From Anticarsia gemmatalis (lineage: Eukaryota > Arthropoda > Insecta > Lepidoptera > Erebidae), in contig NC_134776.1 in the NCBI RefSeq assembly GCF_050436995.1, forward strand, positions 18,951,001-19,015,000: DNA of 64,000 nt, read 5' to 3'. The notes under the pieces were generated by a model. That model did no database searches and was not told the DNA's origin. It was given only the letters and a program-made list of their open reading frames with translations. Position 1 is the first letter of the stretch. Each line of letters begins with the position of its first letter. The position numbers were made by a program, and so were the translations under genes. This document shows, in pieces, positions 10,448-22,430 of the stretch.

Positions 10448-10640
10448 GGCTTAACGACTGTTGTTTTAATTGACAACAACCGGAAACGACTTTTTATGAT
10501 CCCTCCGAAGCACGGAGACGCTCAGTTCAAATACCACTATGCGGTCACCCATCAGAATGACCGCGTGCTTAACCCACAGATCGTTTACCGACCGGTGAGC
10601 ACAACTGTAGGTAGTGAAAGAATACTGTATATATACTCAA
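10407..10640. other. Host sequence beside the R1-like insertion
   Basis: This is moderately GC-rich sequence with a small GTTGT...ACAAC foldback near 10,460-10,480. It continues the empty-site sequence at 6,880-6,944. It has no convincing frame of its own and may be an older repeat that served as the landing site. Confidence 0.4.
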
Positions 10641-10829
10641 TCTTAAAAAGATTTCTCGAACATCCTAAGTGTTATTTTACGTACTGCCTGCATTCACGCA
10701 TGCCGTAGGGAAACAGTCTTAGAATATAATCTCATGTTCATTAAACAAAAAATTAACCACGGCGTTCCGTTCGTCGAGACAATATTTTTTACCATAACAT
10801 ATTTATGAATGTACATAATGCTTGTCGCG

Positions 10830-10985
10830 ATACGCGGCCCAGACACTCGCCCGGGTATTTAGCTCAATCGATCCAAATTTGCAACCCTTTTACACACTTT
10901 TGCAACCCTTTTACGGCATAGTGCACTCTTATACAGACACACGCACACAGGTTGCGCACTCACCCTTCATGTTTCACGTGTTTAA
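10830..10985 (+). other. GC-rich island 4 (ATCGAT subtype)
   Basis: GCGGCCCAGACACTCGCCCGGG is followed by AGCTCAATCGATCC (ATCGAT about 10,867-10,872), then TTGCAACCCTTTTAC present twice in tandem, then an ATACAGACACACGCAC block. The layout matches the islands at 0.9, 3.7, 6.3 and 14.5 kb, with a local duplication added. Confidence 0.55.
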
Positions 10986-12059
10986 TGCCGGCTGGAAAGT
11001 TTTTATACCGCGAAGCTTCCTAAATAATCATCTATGTGAATTATTTTATTACTACCCATAATTGATATTTACCGAAGCTAAAGGGTCCTACAGAATTTTT
11101 AAGTTTAAGATGTCTTGCTAGAAGATTTTCTTGTAGCATAATACTCCCGGCCTCGCTCAGGCTATTCCAGTGTAATTATTTATTTAAATTCTACTTTATT
11201 TAGATAAGACTTGGTCTTGGTACACAAGAAAAGTAACATGTTGCCCTCGTCCTACACGACAGTATAGGATTTTTTTTGTTAATTAAATATAATTTTAATT
11301 AACATTAAAGCATTATATCGTCATCGTATATCCCCACAAACGCTCTAGTCATTAATGAAAACTGAAAGAAAATCCTTTCAGTAGATTTTGAGTTTATCGC
11401 AGACAGATAGAGGCAGTGGGCGATATCGCAATAGTGATAATACGGGAACTTACGCGAACAAGCAAACAAAGATTTATTTAACTAATTTAAAGATTCACTT
11501 AACCCTACACATCACTTTTCTTCAATGCATCAGTAAAAATCATTTGTGTCCGAGTACGATAAAACGTACGTTTTTTGTGACGTGTTTTCTCAGGGTCATT
11601 TTTAAGAGGGTCGCGTCCCCTAACCTTATTCAAGGACATGCGAAATCGATAACATCTTGTCTCTGTTTCTTTGCGTTGTCAGCTGATACGGATTCCTTCG
11701 AGTAACAATGAGGAATTATTTACGTATGTTAGTTGCATATATTATATAGTTATTAAGTAGCGCGCTGAGCTTTCTTTTTGTTTTTAAATTAGTATTAATT
11801 AAAACTTAATCACATTTTTTAAAAATTTTTTTGCAAGACATAATAAAAACAAGTGCATGCGATCGAAGATAGTTCGCATTGATGTGGGAAAATGAAGTAA
11901 GTTATGTATAATTCTGGTCAGTTAATGCCTTCCTAATTTTATAATTATTCGTTCAGCGGTTTCCTAGACAAACAGACTTTCGCGTTTATAATACTTTGAT
12001 AATCATGCTTGGTTATAATTTTCGAATAACATTTATAGTTGAACCCTGATGTTATTCCG
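10986..12059. other. Intergenic, no gene recognised
   Basis: AT-rich. The short frame 11,388-11,705 has no domain signature. Nothing else could be supported. Confidence 0.45.
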
Positions 12060-12155
12060 TTTCCTCCGCGGGCGTCTGGGCTGCGTAGGTCTTGAGTGGG
12101 TGTTCCACCCGCCACCCACGTCGTGCTTGCTGCATCATATTCCTAGATTTATATT
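12060..12155 (+). other. GC-rich companion module (type 2 island)
   Basis: A GAGTGGGTGTTCCACCCGCC block is followed by CACCCACG and a TGCTGCATCATATTC tail. It resembles the modules at 1,012, 4,965, 14,650 and 19,470. Confidence 0.45.
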
Positions 12156-12649
12156 TATTTCCAATTATAGTATGGAATTATTTTATAAAAAAAAATTGAC
12201 TCTATTCTTAACTTAAAAATAAATATTCGTACTATCCACACCAAAGCGGATTCAGCGAAACAAAAATAGGCATCTAGGTGATACCGTGTACAGCAAGTAC
12301 CGGCTGTTTCGGGCTGGTCACGGATCTATCTGTCCTAAAAAATCCACTTCCGACGGGAAAAGCTCGGAAAAGCGTTAATTTTTAAAAATTGCAATATGAA
12401 CGCTCGTAAAAATATCAGAATTGTAGTTTTTAATATTATTTCACAAAAATATTGTGCTATATCTATTTCCATATCATATGACACTCGCTGAGTTTGCACG
12501 TGTTGCCACCGCCGATGCTAATGACGGCATCACTGAGGGTTTCATTCAGTAGATTCTCCACGATTCATTCAGCCTTACTCAAGGCCAGGCAGTTTGCATT
12601 ACTAAATGTGTAGCAGATATTTACTGTGCAAAATATGAATAGTAGCCCG

Positions 12650-13540
12650 TAGGGATTGCAATCCGGTATAATCTTCAATCCGGCCGGATTTTACCGGATT
12701 GACGCCAATCCGACCGGATCCGGTCGGATCCGGCCAGATTAGAGACTGCTTAGTGCATATACATAGTTCGCCATTTTTGATGAATGGGAGGTATGGGCAA
12801 ATGAATTTGAAGGTAAATTTACTTTGATTTAAAAAAATAATAGGTATAAAACATTTTATCATGAAGAATAATATCATCTTTAATTATAACATTTTAGTAT
12901 TCATTACTATTTTGTTTTCACCCAATGAAATTGACATTAAACTACATATTCTATATAATTAAATTATCAGTCTTAGTTATTAATGTAATTATCTGTAAGT
13001 ACTTACTACCTACTAGACTAGAGCAAAAAATATCAAGTTATTAAACTTGATATTTTTTGGATTTTACTTAACGAAAATATGAAACTATTTTGAATAACAG
13101 AACAATCAGTTTAATTATTGACAACAATCAACAACATGATAATTAGTTTAACAGACTTAACAATCAAACATTTCTTATATGTGCTAATAAAATCAACTTT
13201 AGTCATTCATAGAAAAAGCATTTATTTGCTGCAGTGCAGTGTAAAGTTCAAGTACTTGAATCAGTAAAACAATCATTTTTGTATCTGAAAAAAAGATCTA
13301 AGGTAACATAATATTGATAGTTCTATCCCCTAATCTGCTTCTGATGGAACTACAAATATAACCCGTGGCTGAAAAGGCTCTTTCTGCCTTAAAATATGAT
13401 ATTATGGATTATCTTTTCGCGATTTTGAGGTTTATCGGATCCGGCACCGAATCCGTTGCGTCAGTGCCGGATCCGGTAGGTCTAGAAACACGCCGGATCC
13501 GCCGGATCCCCGGATCCGCCGGACCGGATTGCAATCCCTA
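12650..13540. mobile_element. hAT-like non-autonomous TIR element
   Basis: The ends are perfect inverted repeats: TAGGGATTGCAATCCGGT on the left and its reverse complement on the right. The direct repeat AGCCCG flanks both sides (12,644-12,649 and 13,541-13,546). Multiple CCGGATCCG-type motifs lie just inside each end, like the subterminal repeats of hAT elements. hAT normally makes 8-bp duplications and I see only 6 matching bases, so the superfamily call is tentative. There is no transposase frame. A 15-bp hairpin (13,025-13,058) lies inside. Confidence 0.65.
13025..13058. repeat. Perfect 15-bp hairpin
   Basis: Arms 13,025-13,039 and 13,044-13,058 are exact reverse complements with a 4-nt loop, inside the hAT-like element. 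Confidence 0.6.
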
Positions 13541-13573
13541 AGCCCGGAGTTTGGTAATGTGCCCGGTATTTTG

Positions 13574-13627
13574 TCCACCATGTATGTTTACCATGTATGT
13601 TTACCATGTTTGTTTACCATGTATGGT
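13574..13627. repeat. Short tandem repeat, ~13-bp unit
   Basis: About four copies of an ACCATGTATGTTT-like unit are arranged head to tail. Confidence 0.7.
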
Positions 13628-13708
13628 ACTGACTGAAATCGAAAAAAAAGCCCTTGTATGAAATACCTTTACACCTTCAAGTAGAACAGGCGTGATATTA
13701 TAAAAAAA

Positions 13709-13918
13709 CTAGCGGACCCGACAGACGTTGTCCTGTCTACACGTTACTAATAAATTAAAAAATAATTAAGAAAACATTGTCCAGCGGACAAAATTGTGAA
13801 TCTAAACCACTCTCAGATCCCCTTGAACACACACAAAAAATTTCATCAAAATCGGTCCAGTCGTTTAAGAGAAGTTCAGTGACATACACACTTACAGAAG
13901 AATTATATATATAAAGAT
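13709..13918 (+). repeat. LINE-tail-like repeat, family D' (unrearranged copy)
   Basis: It starts CTAGCGGACCCGACAGACG and ends TTATATATATAAAGAT, with an AAATCGGTCCAGTCGTTTAA block. It is the straight counterpart of the copy at 48,415-48,645, where a 43-bp foldback has formed. Confidence 0.6.
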
Positions 13919-14361
13919 ATGATAGCATTTTTGGTCAAATTTCACGAATTTCGTATATTTTTCCCCTCTCAAATCGTCTGCTCGCAGCCGTCAAAACAAG
14001 CGTCATGTCTGACCCATCTCTGCTGGAGCTCATAAATATTAAACAGCTTTCGGTACAGCGATGAGGGTCACGGTCGAAAGTACCATTAACATTAGGGTTC
14101 TCGCCTTTGTACGTTCATCTTTTGTACAAGTAAACTTTTGCTACACGTGCTAGCTTGTATCTTTGGCGATCATTTTGTGAACTTGATGTTAAGTGATAGT
14201 TCAAATAAATCACGTATTTCGCTTATTTAGTTCTAATTTTATTATAAAAATATCAGGGCCAGTTATTATGTGTTATTTTTTAAACACTGTTTTGGAAATG
14301 GTCTAATATTTTTTTTATTTTAAGAACAATTTTTTTACATTCTATACTATCGTTCATTCAT

Positions 14362-14475
14362 ACTTAACATCACGCTTGTTATACCCGAAAGTTTACTCAA
14401 AGCTGTATGAAATATACTTTTTACAGAGTACGTTGCCAAACTCCGGGCTACTATTGTTAAACATTTTATTAAAAA
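14362..14475 (-). mobile_element. SINE 3' portion, reverse orientation
   Basis: It starts AACATCACGCTTGTTATACC, the reversed SINE tail, and runs to an AACTCCGGGCTACTATTG block. It is diverged and has no intact head. Confidence 0.5.
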
Positions 14476-14519
14476 ATAATAATACCAAAACTACGCATAA
14501 AGCTCATTTCAATTAACAG

Positions 14520-14790
14520 AGCCGTGGCCGCGGCCCGGGCAAAACCCACGCACAGCTCAATCGACCCGTCATGCACACTAGTAATGCACTCTACTTGCAT
14601 ACAAACACACACAGACGCACTTTCAACCCGCGCTTCCCTTTGTAAATGCAATATACAGGGTGTATACTACCTGGGGTTGCGAGTGGGTGGTAAATAGGTC
14701 ACCCGCCGCCCGTCGCCCACGGCTCACCACCCACCGCCCGGCCTGTTGCATCGTATTTGTACATTTATATGTGTATTTCATCTCATTTTG
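14520..14790 (+). other. GC-rich island pair (types 1 and 2 adjacent)
   Basis: The type 1 part has GCGGCCCGGGCA (CCCGGGCA 14,534-14,541), CTCAATCGACCCGTC and TGCACA. A CAGACGCAC block and an AACCCGCGCTTCC block follow. The type 2 part has GAGTGGGTGG, a long ACCCGCCGCCC-rich stretch and TGTTGCATCGTATTTGTAC. This copy shows that the two modules can sit directly together. Confidence 0.55.
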
Positions 14791-17304
14791 CTGAGTACTT
14801 GTATGAAAAATTGCAATTTATTTTATTATCTGATCATTAGTACAAAGTATTATGAGTGGTCTTCGTAAAGACATAGAGTAAAAACTGTTGCAATATTTTC
14901 TTTAAGGATGTCGTTTTTATATAATTGCGTATTTTTTTCAAAATTATTGTACCAATTTAGATTCGATTTTTCAGAGTTATATTGCCTTATGATCCAATTA
15001 GTAAATCAGCGCATTATGTTACGTCTTGATACAGCACCCTAGAACAGATCTTAAACGAAATTATTAAAAAAAATATACTAAATTTCGCATCTGATTAATA
15101 ATAAAACAGTATTTAGGCATGTATAAATGATACGTGGCATTTTTTTATATTTTATAAAAATATTTATAAACAATTTTATTAACAAAATTATTAAAACTAT
15201 GATACAACTAAACAAAATAGTATACAAAAGTAGAAACTAAAAAATATATAAAAAAATAAACAAAATGAGGATGGGAAACGCGCTATGCGTCGAAGTATTT
15301 CCCTGATTTTTTGGTTATTCTTAAGTGTTTATGTACCATCAATGCATACAGAATTACTCATTCTTTGGATTATTTCGAAAAATATACCCCTTAAATCTAG
15401 ATTAAATTGTAGTTTAAAAGCAAGTACCATTTTCCAAGCAAAACGGAAAATAATCAGAATCGGTTCGCACATGAAAAAAGTTTTGAGGCAACAAACATAA
15501 AATTTAGAAAAATTGAAATCTTTCTCCTTTTTTGAGATAGCCTAAAAATTTTACGGGTCTCGAAAATGCTCCGTGAATTTGAATCAAACTTTAGTAAGGA
15601 TTCAAATAAACAAGTAAAAGTAAAAAAATATTTATTTTAAAAACAGAGCGATGTGACAAACAAAATATCTTAAACCTATTTTGAAGTCAGCTAAAAATTC
15701 GAAATCTGAGAGATTCCGATAATGTTTATGTTTTAAGCCGAGTTGCCGAGAGTGTGTTTTAACAAATAAGAATTTTACGAACTAGTAGTGTTGAGGGTTT
15801 TGTACCCAAAGGGAAAAACGATACTTTATTACTGAGACTTCGCTGTCCGCCTATCTATCTGTCTGCTTATCGTCAGGCTGCTCATGAATCGTGATAGTTT
15901 GTGATTTTCACAGACGATGTGGGTATTTCCGTGGCAGCTATTAGAAAAAAATAAGGGAGCTTCCATTGAACTATTTTTTCTTTGCTCGATATGAATAACT
16001 TATCGACTATGGTATTCAATCATTGAATTATAAAAAAATATATATTTAGAATTAATATGTTTTTTTATGCCATTGCGGACTAGGTAGCCATTTCGCGATT
16101 TAGGCATTTAAGTTTATACATTTTTATACTCATTATTGGTAGAAATAAAGGAACATTAATTTTTTGTTAAATTTTAGTCCTGAGAAATAGACTCCTATAG
16201 ACAAGTAAAATAGAAGTTGATAATTTAAATGGTTATTTTTAACTAACGGTATGCGAATAACAATTTAGATGCAGATGTGTGTGAGACACAAATTAATATA
16301 TTTCGATGGCTTCTTCAGTTTTGAAATGCAATGTTTATTTGTCTAATGATCTATCTATCTATTAGTTCACACAGTATAAAAGAGAGAGTTGGTTTTTTGA
16401 CATTTCTTGTCAGTTCGATTGCCGGTTAATCCCAGAATTTATGGAAAACACAATGTAAACATTTTTACCGTAGTATCCCTCCATGGCCCATAATTTTTTT
16501 TCATCCTGACACAAAAAAATAATTATGATTGAATAAATTAATAACCGACTTGGTATTAACATGAATCTCACCACTTTTTTAAAGTCGAAAAACTAAGTTG
16601 CGAGCCTTATCTGTTGTATGTTTTTTAAAAAATATATTCTTATTTTATTTTAAAAGTGTATTAATTCAAATTCATTTTGATTCTACAACAGGTTTATTAC
16701 AAATATGTTCAATGCTTTTAAACCAAAAAAATATAAAACATCCGATTGGACTACTGCTAAAAGGTGAACGGCAGGTTTATATGAAGAATTCGTACAGCTT
16801 ATAAAATGTCATGTTTAGGTTTACTTTTTGTTTTAATTGGTAGCTAATATGATAGACAAGCTTATTTTAAAATTCTTATATTTTTAAAAGTTGGGAGGTA
16901 AAAGTTATGTCCATTTTTAGAAGCCCCGATAGTTCGCTAAATTGCTCAGATGCTGTCAAAACCACAATCCAAAACAACGACAAATTAGCGGATGCGTAGA
17001 CGTCAGACGAAAAGTGACGTCTCATGAGATTTTCTTTTTCTTTAGTTGTCAACAAATATAAGCCATGGACCAAAAATTATTATTTAAATAAACAAATACT
17101 TTCTAATTAATCCGGACTTCTAAAAATAATACTCCCAAATAAAAATAAGTGACTTAGTCACCTTAATAAGTGGTAAAAATTCTGTTACGAAACAACACAA
17201 ACTTTAAGCTGTACGAAATCTGCCGATCTCCTTTCAATTAAAAAAATCATTTTTTTCTATTTCAAAATTACTACTTTAAAATGTGAAGTTACGTAATATG
17301 AAAG
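14791..17304. other. AT-rich intergenic, no gene recognised
   Basis: There are only short AT-rich frames. Near 16,468-16,500 there is a CTCCATGGCCCATAATTTTT stretch like one end of the MITE at 35,841, probably a solitary terminus. Confidence 0.45.
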
Positions 17305-17400
17305 CTCACCTCCAGGGCGAGGCCTGGATGGCCGGGTCATAAATCAATAAAGTGCAGTCTCGCCCTCCTGGCGGGTTACCTGCGCATGTTATAGTAGACA
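17305..17400 (+). other. GC-rich island 7 (ATCAAT subtype)
   Basis: CCAGGGCGAGGCCTGGATGG is followed by CATAAATCAATAAAGTGCA (ATCAAT 17,343-17,348, TGCA 17,353) and a C-rich block. The 19-base core is identical in the island at 23.9 kb. Confidence 0.55.
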
Positions 17401-18377
17401 TTTTAACTTACAGCACTGAAGGGTATGATCTGATGAATACAGTGAAAATTAAACATTCGACTATTTCCAAGACTTTGGAACGATTGCCTTTTTTTAAGCT
17501 ATCTTTGTAACAAGTCTTTGATTATATGATAATCTTATTCAAACAAAATATAATAAATTTACTGAAGATAAAACTGATATAAAGAACCCTTTTTCAAAAC
17601 TTTAAATTAATTTAAATAATCCTATTTAATTTCACAAACATCATACAAATAATCATTAGGGTAGGTAGAGAACACCACTTCCTACGATCCCTACGAAACT
17701 TTTTTGCTTCACTCACATCCATACCTTAAAAACGTTGAATAGATATACCCACTTTTATCTTTTTATTATCATTTACTCTTAGGGCTATAATATTGTTCCT
17801 TTATTACATATAAGAAACAACTCAGTGTTACAACCAAAAATTGAAGAATTATTTATGCTGATAGTAATATAAAATATATTTATTATCTTGCCTCAAAGTT
17901 GCAATTTTTATTTCAGTTTTATATAGAACAAATTCGAAAATCGGTATCTTAAAAAATCTAACTCTGGGAAAAGTTATGTGAAAATTTTCACTTACGTATG
18001 GAACTCCAAAAATGTTTTGGTGACATACTGAATTTCTACATTATTGTCTATCTATGTTTTTTAGGATAAGAGTCAGAAATTTGGTTACCTAATTCCGTTT
18101 ACCCAGATAAATTAATATACAAGATGGAAAAAAATAAATTCGATATTGAATTTAATTATCAGAATTTTACACAAAACCGGTCACTATTTTCTTTCGCCAT
18201 GTTTTATCTACATTTCTCTTCTTACTAACACAACCTACTGTTTAATTTTTGTAGCATATATTTTTTAAGAAAATCTCGTTAGTAAAATTTCGTACCTGAT
18301 TAGTAAAAAAAATATGTTAAAGATAGAAAATCATTTTTTTGGGGAACCTATTGAAGAAATTTAAAAACTGTACTGAC
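17401..18377. other. AT-rich intergenic with a faint reversed SINE tail
   Basis: About 17,650-17,760 resembles the reversed SINE tail at 48,830 (GTAGGTAGAGAACACCAC). The remainder holds nothing I can support. Confidence 0.4.
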
Positions 18378-18390
18378 TAACATAAAATTT

Positions 18391-18812
18391 TTTTTTTTTT
18401 TTTTGTTAGCCCGTACTGTCCCACTGCTGGGCAAAGGCCTCCCCCATTTTCTTCCAGTCCTCTCTATCTCCTGCTATTCGTGTCCAATTAATATTGAAGG
18501 CATCTAGATCGTCACGCCAGCGCTTCTTGGGTCTGCCCCGACGGCGACGTCCTTCTGTAGGCACCCATTGCGTGCTGATCCGTGCCCATCTTTCTGGGTG
18601 CATGCGGCTGACGTGACCCGCCCACTCCCATTTAAGTTTTGCTGTTTTTGTGCCCACATCAGTAATGCCAGTCCGTGAACGGATGTCCGAGTTTCGGATT
18701 TTGTCTATTAATTTTATTCCAAGAACACTGCGTTCTATGGCTCTTTGGCAAACCTTGAGTTTGGACTTTTGAGACTCAGTCAGTGACCATGTTTGCGCTC
18801 CGTAAGTTAGGA
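18391..18812 (-). pseudogene. 5'-truncated RTE-like LINE, C-terminal ORF remnant
   Basis: On the minus strand the frame reads LTYGAQTWSL, then WAGHVSRM and RRGRPKKRWRDDL, and ends GEAFAQQWDSTG. This is the C-terminal pattern of endonuclease-reverse transcriptase ORFs of RTE-like elements. A long T run (the reversed poly(A)) closes the 3' side. TAACATAAAATTT occurs at 18,378-18,390 and again at 18,855-18,867, a possible 13-bp target duplication that would leave about 43 bp of extra sequence at the 5' junction. Only the last ~135 residues remain and no reverse transcriptase core is present. Confidence 0.75.
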
Positions 18813-18877
18813 AAATAAAATGAAAATATGACAGAAGTGTTTCATGTTAATATATAACATAAAATTTATGGAAATTA

Positions 18878-18921
18878 AAATGCAGAAGTGGAGAGACTAC
18901 TCTCCATACTTCTGCATTTTT
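18878..18921. repeat. Near-perfect hairpin
   Basis: An AAATGCAGAAGT arm and a GGAGAG/CTCTCC inner stem fold with a short loop. The right arm has a 2-nt bulge. Confidence 0.6.
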
Positions 18922-19407
18922 AAGACATAGCATTGAAATTGGTTCGTATGACTTTAACTTTATCATTGGTTCTATAGGTGAAAAATATAAATAAATAATT
19001 TTATGTTTTAAATTTTATTGAGTTCTATTCTCTTTGGGCATTTCTCGAAAATGGTTGAATACTGATATAACTTCTTATTTTTGAAATTAAGTATGTATTC
19101 GTAAAATAAGATACATTCATGAAATTCTTTAAGACGTTTATTTTTTTCAACCATAGCCAATTTTTTCCAAACTTGCATTTTCGAGTTTTAGAAATTTGAA
19201 GGTTTATTTGATCATAGGTCTTTAGTATTTTTGAAAAAAAAAACATACAAATTGTTTTTTTGTAAAATAAATCATTGAAATATTATTACTACCCTGCGTA
19301 ACAATAGTTCCCTATTTTCGTCATTGCAGATTCTAATACAAAATATCACGTAATTTTTTTTTTCGATATATTTTAAATACTAACTACGCATTTTAAAAGC
19401 TATAAAA

Positions 19408-19545
19408 TGTCGGGGGCTTCCCTTCGCCCCGCTTCCCCTGTCGCTCCCCGGGCGCTGTACAAAGGTGAGCGGGTGATCGAGTGGGCAGCAACCCACTGGC
19501 GCCCGCCACCCACCGCCGCCCACTGATCTCATTGCACCTTTGAAG
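19408..19545 (+). other. GC-rich island 8 (type 2 dominated)
   Basis: A CCCCGGGCGCTG block is followed by GTGATCGAGTGGGCAGC and a CCCGCCACCCACCGCCGCCC run, then TCATTGCACC. It resembles the second module of the 14.5-kb island. Confidence 0.5.
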
Positions 19546-20489
19546 CTTCCGATGTATTCTGATTTATTACTACCACAGAATTATTTTGTTCTACATCTCA
19601 AAATCGACTTTAAACTACTACTAACTAGCTGTAATTTCCAGCCACCCTTTTTTTCGAGTACTAATATACTATATTGCTATAGAATGCATTTTTTGTTGAC
19701 AATGACCTTTGACCTTTTCTTAAATTTCTCCATCTCCCTCGCTCACTATGTCGTTCTCACCTTGTACATCGTGATTCATGAACCTGGATAGCCTCTTTGC
19801 ATAATGGTCTACGCCACAGTAATCTATACCAAGTGAAATCGATTGGGGCATGTCGCTTTATGCCGTGACGTAGAGAACACACCCCTCCTAAACAGGGATG
19901 CGCAATTTGAACAGCTGTTCGTTCTCGGTCCACAGCGAGAGTTTAATAGCAGTCCTTGTCCCGTCGTGTCAATAACCTGGCTGCTATCAACTCATTCATC
20001 TCTCCAACACACCCCTCGCCACCAGCCGAGCCTACAACCTTGATATTACAATTGACCTCATCCAAGTTTATCCAACGTAGTCAATGAAAAAGGTCACGGT
20101 CGGTTTGGGTCCGTTGGGTCGGATCGATTTTTTGCCTCTAGCCTTGAACCTGTCAGCTCACCCGACCCACTTTACGTGCCAACGGTATTCCCCTGGCGTT
20201 GTGCCAACGGTTAACTTGCCGAGTTTATGTGCGGAAACGAGTGAAAGCTTTTGTGCTTTGCCCTGTATTCCGTGCGGAATCGAGTCTGGATAGAAAAGAG
20301 CAGTTTGAAATTAATGAGTTCGATGAATCTTTTGTTCTGTCTGGTTGTTGTTGTCCTATTGCGCGGTCCATCTTTTGAAATGGAGGTAAAAGGTTAGAGC
20401 AGGTCATCGAAATATGCAGGCGATTGGGTAAAGTAAATTCAAGTTCAAAGAATTATTCAAGTAGCTAAATTCGTGGATCAACAACTAAA
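19546..20489. other. Intergenic, no gene recognised
   Basis: Several frames of 60-85 codons occur but none shows a domain or exon borders. Confidence 0.4.
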
Positions 20490-20840
20490 GGCGCAGATCG
20501 TTGAGTACTATAAATCCGTAGGACATTCAAATGCGTGCCGGTAGGATGGAGTGAATCTGTAGGTCATCCAAATACGCATACGGATAGGGCGAATTCACGG
20601 GTGAGCCAAATATGTGGATGGGTAGGGTGTGTCCGTGAGTGCTCGAAATACGCAGACTGATAGGTGAGTCCGTGGGTTCTCAAATACGGAGACGGGTAGG
20701 GCAAGTCCATGGGTCCTCCAGGTACGCCGACGGATAGGGTGGGTCCGTCGGCCAAATACGTCCATGGATAGAATGGGTCCATGGGTCATCCAAATATGCA
20801 GACGAAAGGGTGGATCCTACGGTCATTAAAATGTGTAATT
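20490..20840. repeat. Minisatellite, ~38-bp unit, eight to nine copies
   Basis: CAAATACG-like anchors recur at about 20,529, 20,570, 20,608, 20,646, 20,682, 20,720, 20,754, 20,792 and 20,828, a spacing of 34-41 bp. Each unit continues with GACGGATAGGG and GGTCCGTGGGT-like blocks. Two minus-strand frames through it read as imperfect repeats because of the satellite, not because of a protein. Confidence 0.8.
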
Positions 20841-21176
20841 GGTTAACGAGAGTGAACCGTTGGCTACTATAAAGTGTAAGCGTATGAGTAACAAGACGAA
20901 AATTATGAATATTGTGCTAAGGTTTTGTTGCGATAATCACATTCTTATGTACCTCGAAGAACACGTAAGCCGTCGGTCGTGCGCCAGAACTTTCTAGAGA
21001 GCGTACCTGTGTATTGTGCAGAAGCTTGGACAGTATGAACAAAGTCCTGCAGCCGAATATCGGCCAGGAGAACATTATTACTCTAGCAGAATTAATTTAG
21101 ATCATGAATCAAATGAGAATATATACTTACCATTATATGAGGCAATACATGTTATTTTTATGATGCGGTCGAATCC

Positions 21177-21223
21177 AATTTCTATAGTCGTTTACACACA
21201 ATGTGTAAACGACTATAGAAATT
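21177..21223. repeat. Perfect 22-bp hairpin
   Basis: Arms 21,177-21,198 and 21,202-21,223 are exact reverse complements with a 3-nt loop. Confidence 0.75.
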
Positions 21224-21489
21224 ATTAATTTCCGTATTATATTTATCAAATTAAGATAATAACATAATAATGGCATTGTCAACTGTCGCAACTGTCGCGT
21301 GACAGCTGACACTGTCATTGTTGCCATTGAATGGCGCTGTTTATGTTTATTTTTATTCACTTTTGTGCCATTTGCAAGTGGAAAAATTGTTTTTTGTGTG
21401 TGAGATAATTTATAAAAAAAAAACTTGCAACATGATTGGCACGTGACAAAATTGCTATGGTCATTCGAGCATTATTTTATTGATAGTAT

Positions 21490-21695
21490 TTTTTTTTATT
21501 TATATACTGTCCCACTGCTGGGCAAGGGTCCTACCGAACGAGGGAGAGGCTAGGTTAGCTATTTTTTAGTTTATTTACCCTGTTTCTGCGTCCCACTGCA
21601 GAGCAAAGGCCACTCCCTTGAATTTCAAGTCCTCTTGGTCGATTGCTGCGTCCGGCCCTCCATCCAGGAACGCGGCCAGATCATCCCGTCATCTC
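21490..21695 (-). mobile_element. RTE-like LINE 3' fragments, reverse
   Basis: Two adjacent blocks carry the CTGTCCCACTGCTGGGCAA motif or a decayed version, the same 3'-end signature as at 18,415. A T-rich stretch lies on the left. Both are heavily decayed. Confidence 0.5.
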
Positions 21696-22064
21696 TGTTA
21701 AATTATTTTATGATTTTTATTGTTGTGTTATTTAATCAATATTGCTGTAAGGCAATCTTGGGGAAAATCCCGGGTCGTTACTATACTCGCTGGGGATCTG
21801 TTTCTTGAAAAGTACTAATAGTATTAGGTCCTGCGCATGACCTACATCCTGAAATCGTTTTGTAACTATGTAGAGACTCATGAGCATTGGCCCAGTTCCT
21901 ATAAAACTGGCCATGGCGACATATAAGTCAGCAGGATTATTGTTATTATTATATTATTTGAAACCTATACTACGTGATGCCACAAACTAGACAAGCCCGA
22001 AAGTTATATGTTTTAGTAATGTTAATTATTAAAATAATATCTAGTTTCAATCCAGAATACGGAC

Positions 22065-22170
22065 CTTGCTCTCCGAGCTAGCCCGGGCATCGGGTGGTTG
22101 CATTGATTAAAGGGGGAGTCCACGTCCCGCGCGCCCCGCTCCTCTTGCATATAGCGTCTGTAACCTGATG
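22065..22170 (+). other. GC-rich island 9 (intermediate form)
   Basis: CCCGGGCA (22,082-22,089) is followed by GGTTGCATTGATTAAAG (ATTGAT 22,102-22,107) and a C-rich block. It links the two island subtypes: it has the left motif of the first and a TTGATTAAA core close to the second. Confidence 0.5.
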
Positions 22171-22329
22171 TACTCTGCAACTATAAATTATTATTGCGTT
22201 ATGAAATTATAGAGAAGCCAAAGTAATGATTATGTGTTTTTTTGACAAAGGGGTTATGAAGAACGATATATTGGGTAATGGGTATACGACTGTGATCGTA
22301 ACGACATTTGATTTATTTTATGCAAAATT

Positions 22330-22430
22330 TTGGCCAGCATATGAACTTTGCAGGAAACGTAGCGTCGTAGCATTCGTTGGTCTCTGCCTGTCCCGTTGGG
22401 AATAGGGCGCGATATTATGTAGTCATGTTC
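22330..22430 (+). mobile_element. SINE 3' end
   Basis: It contains CATTCGTTGGTCTCTGCCTG, then a GGGAATAGGGCGCGATATTATG tail. This matches, in opposite orientation, the fragments at 45,713 and 48,836. Confidence 0.5.

Noticed and set aside
20564..20789. Minus-strand repetitive Pro/Thr/Tyr-rich frames
   Set aside because: The periodicity is that of the ~38-bp minisatellite, and units of changing length would break any protein repeat.
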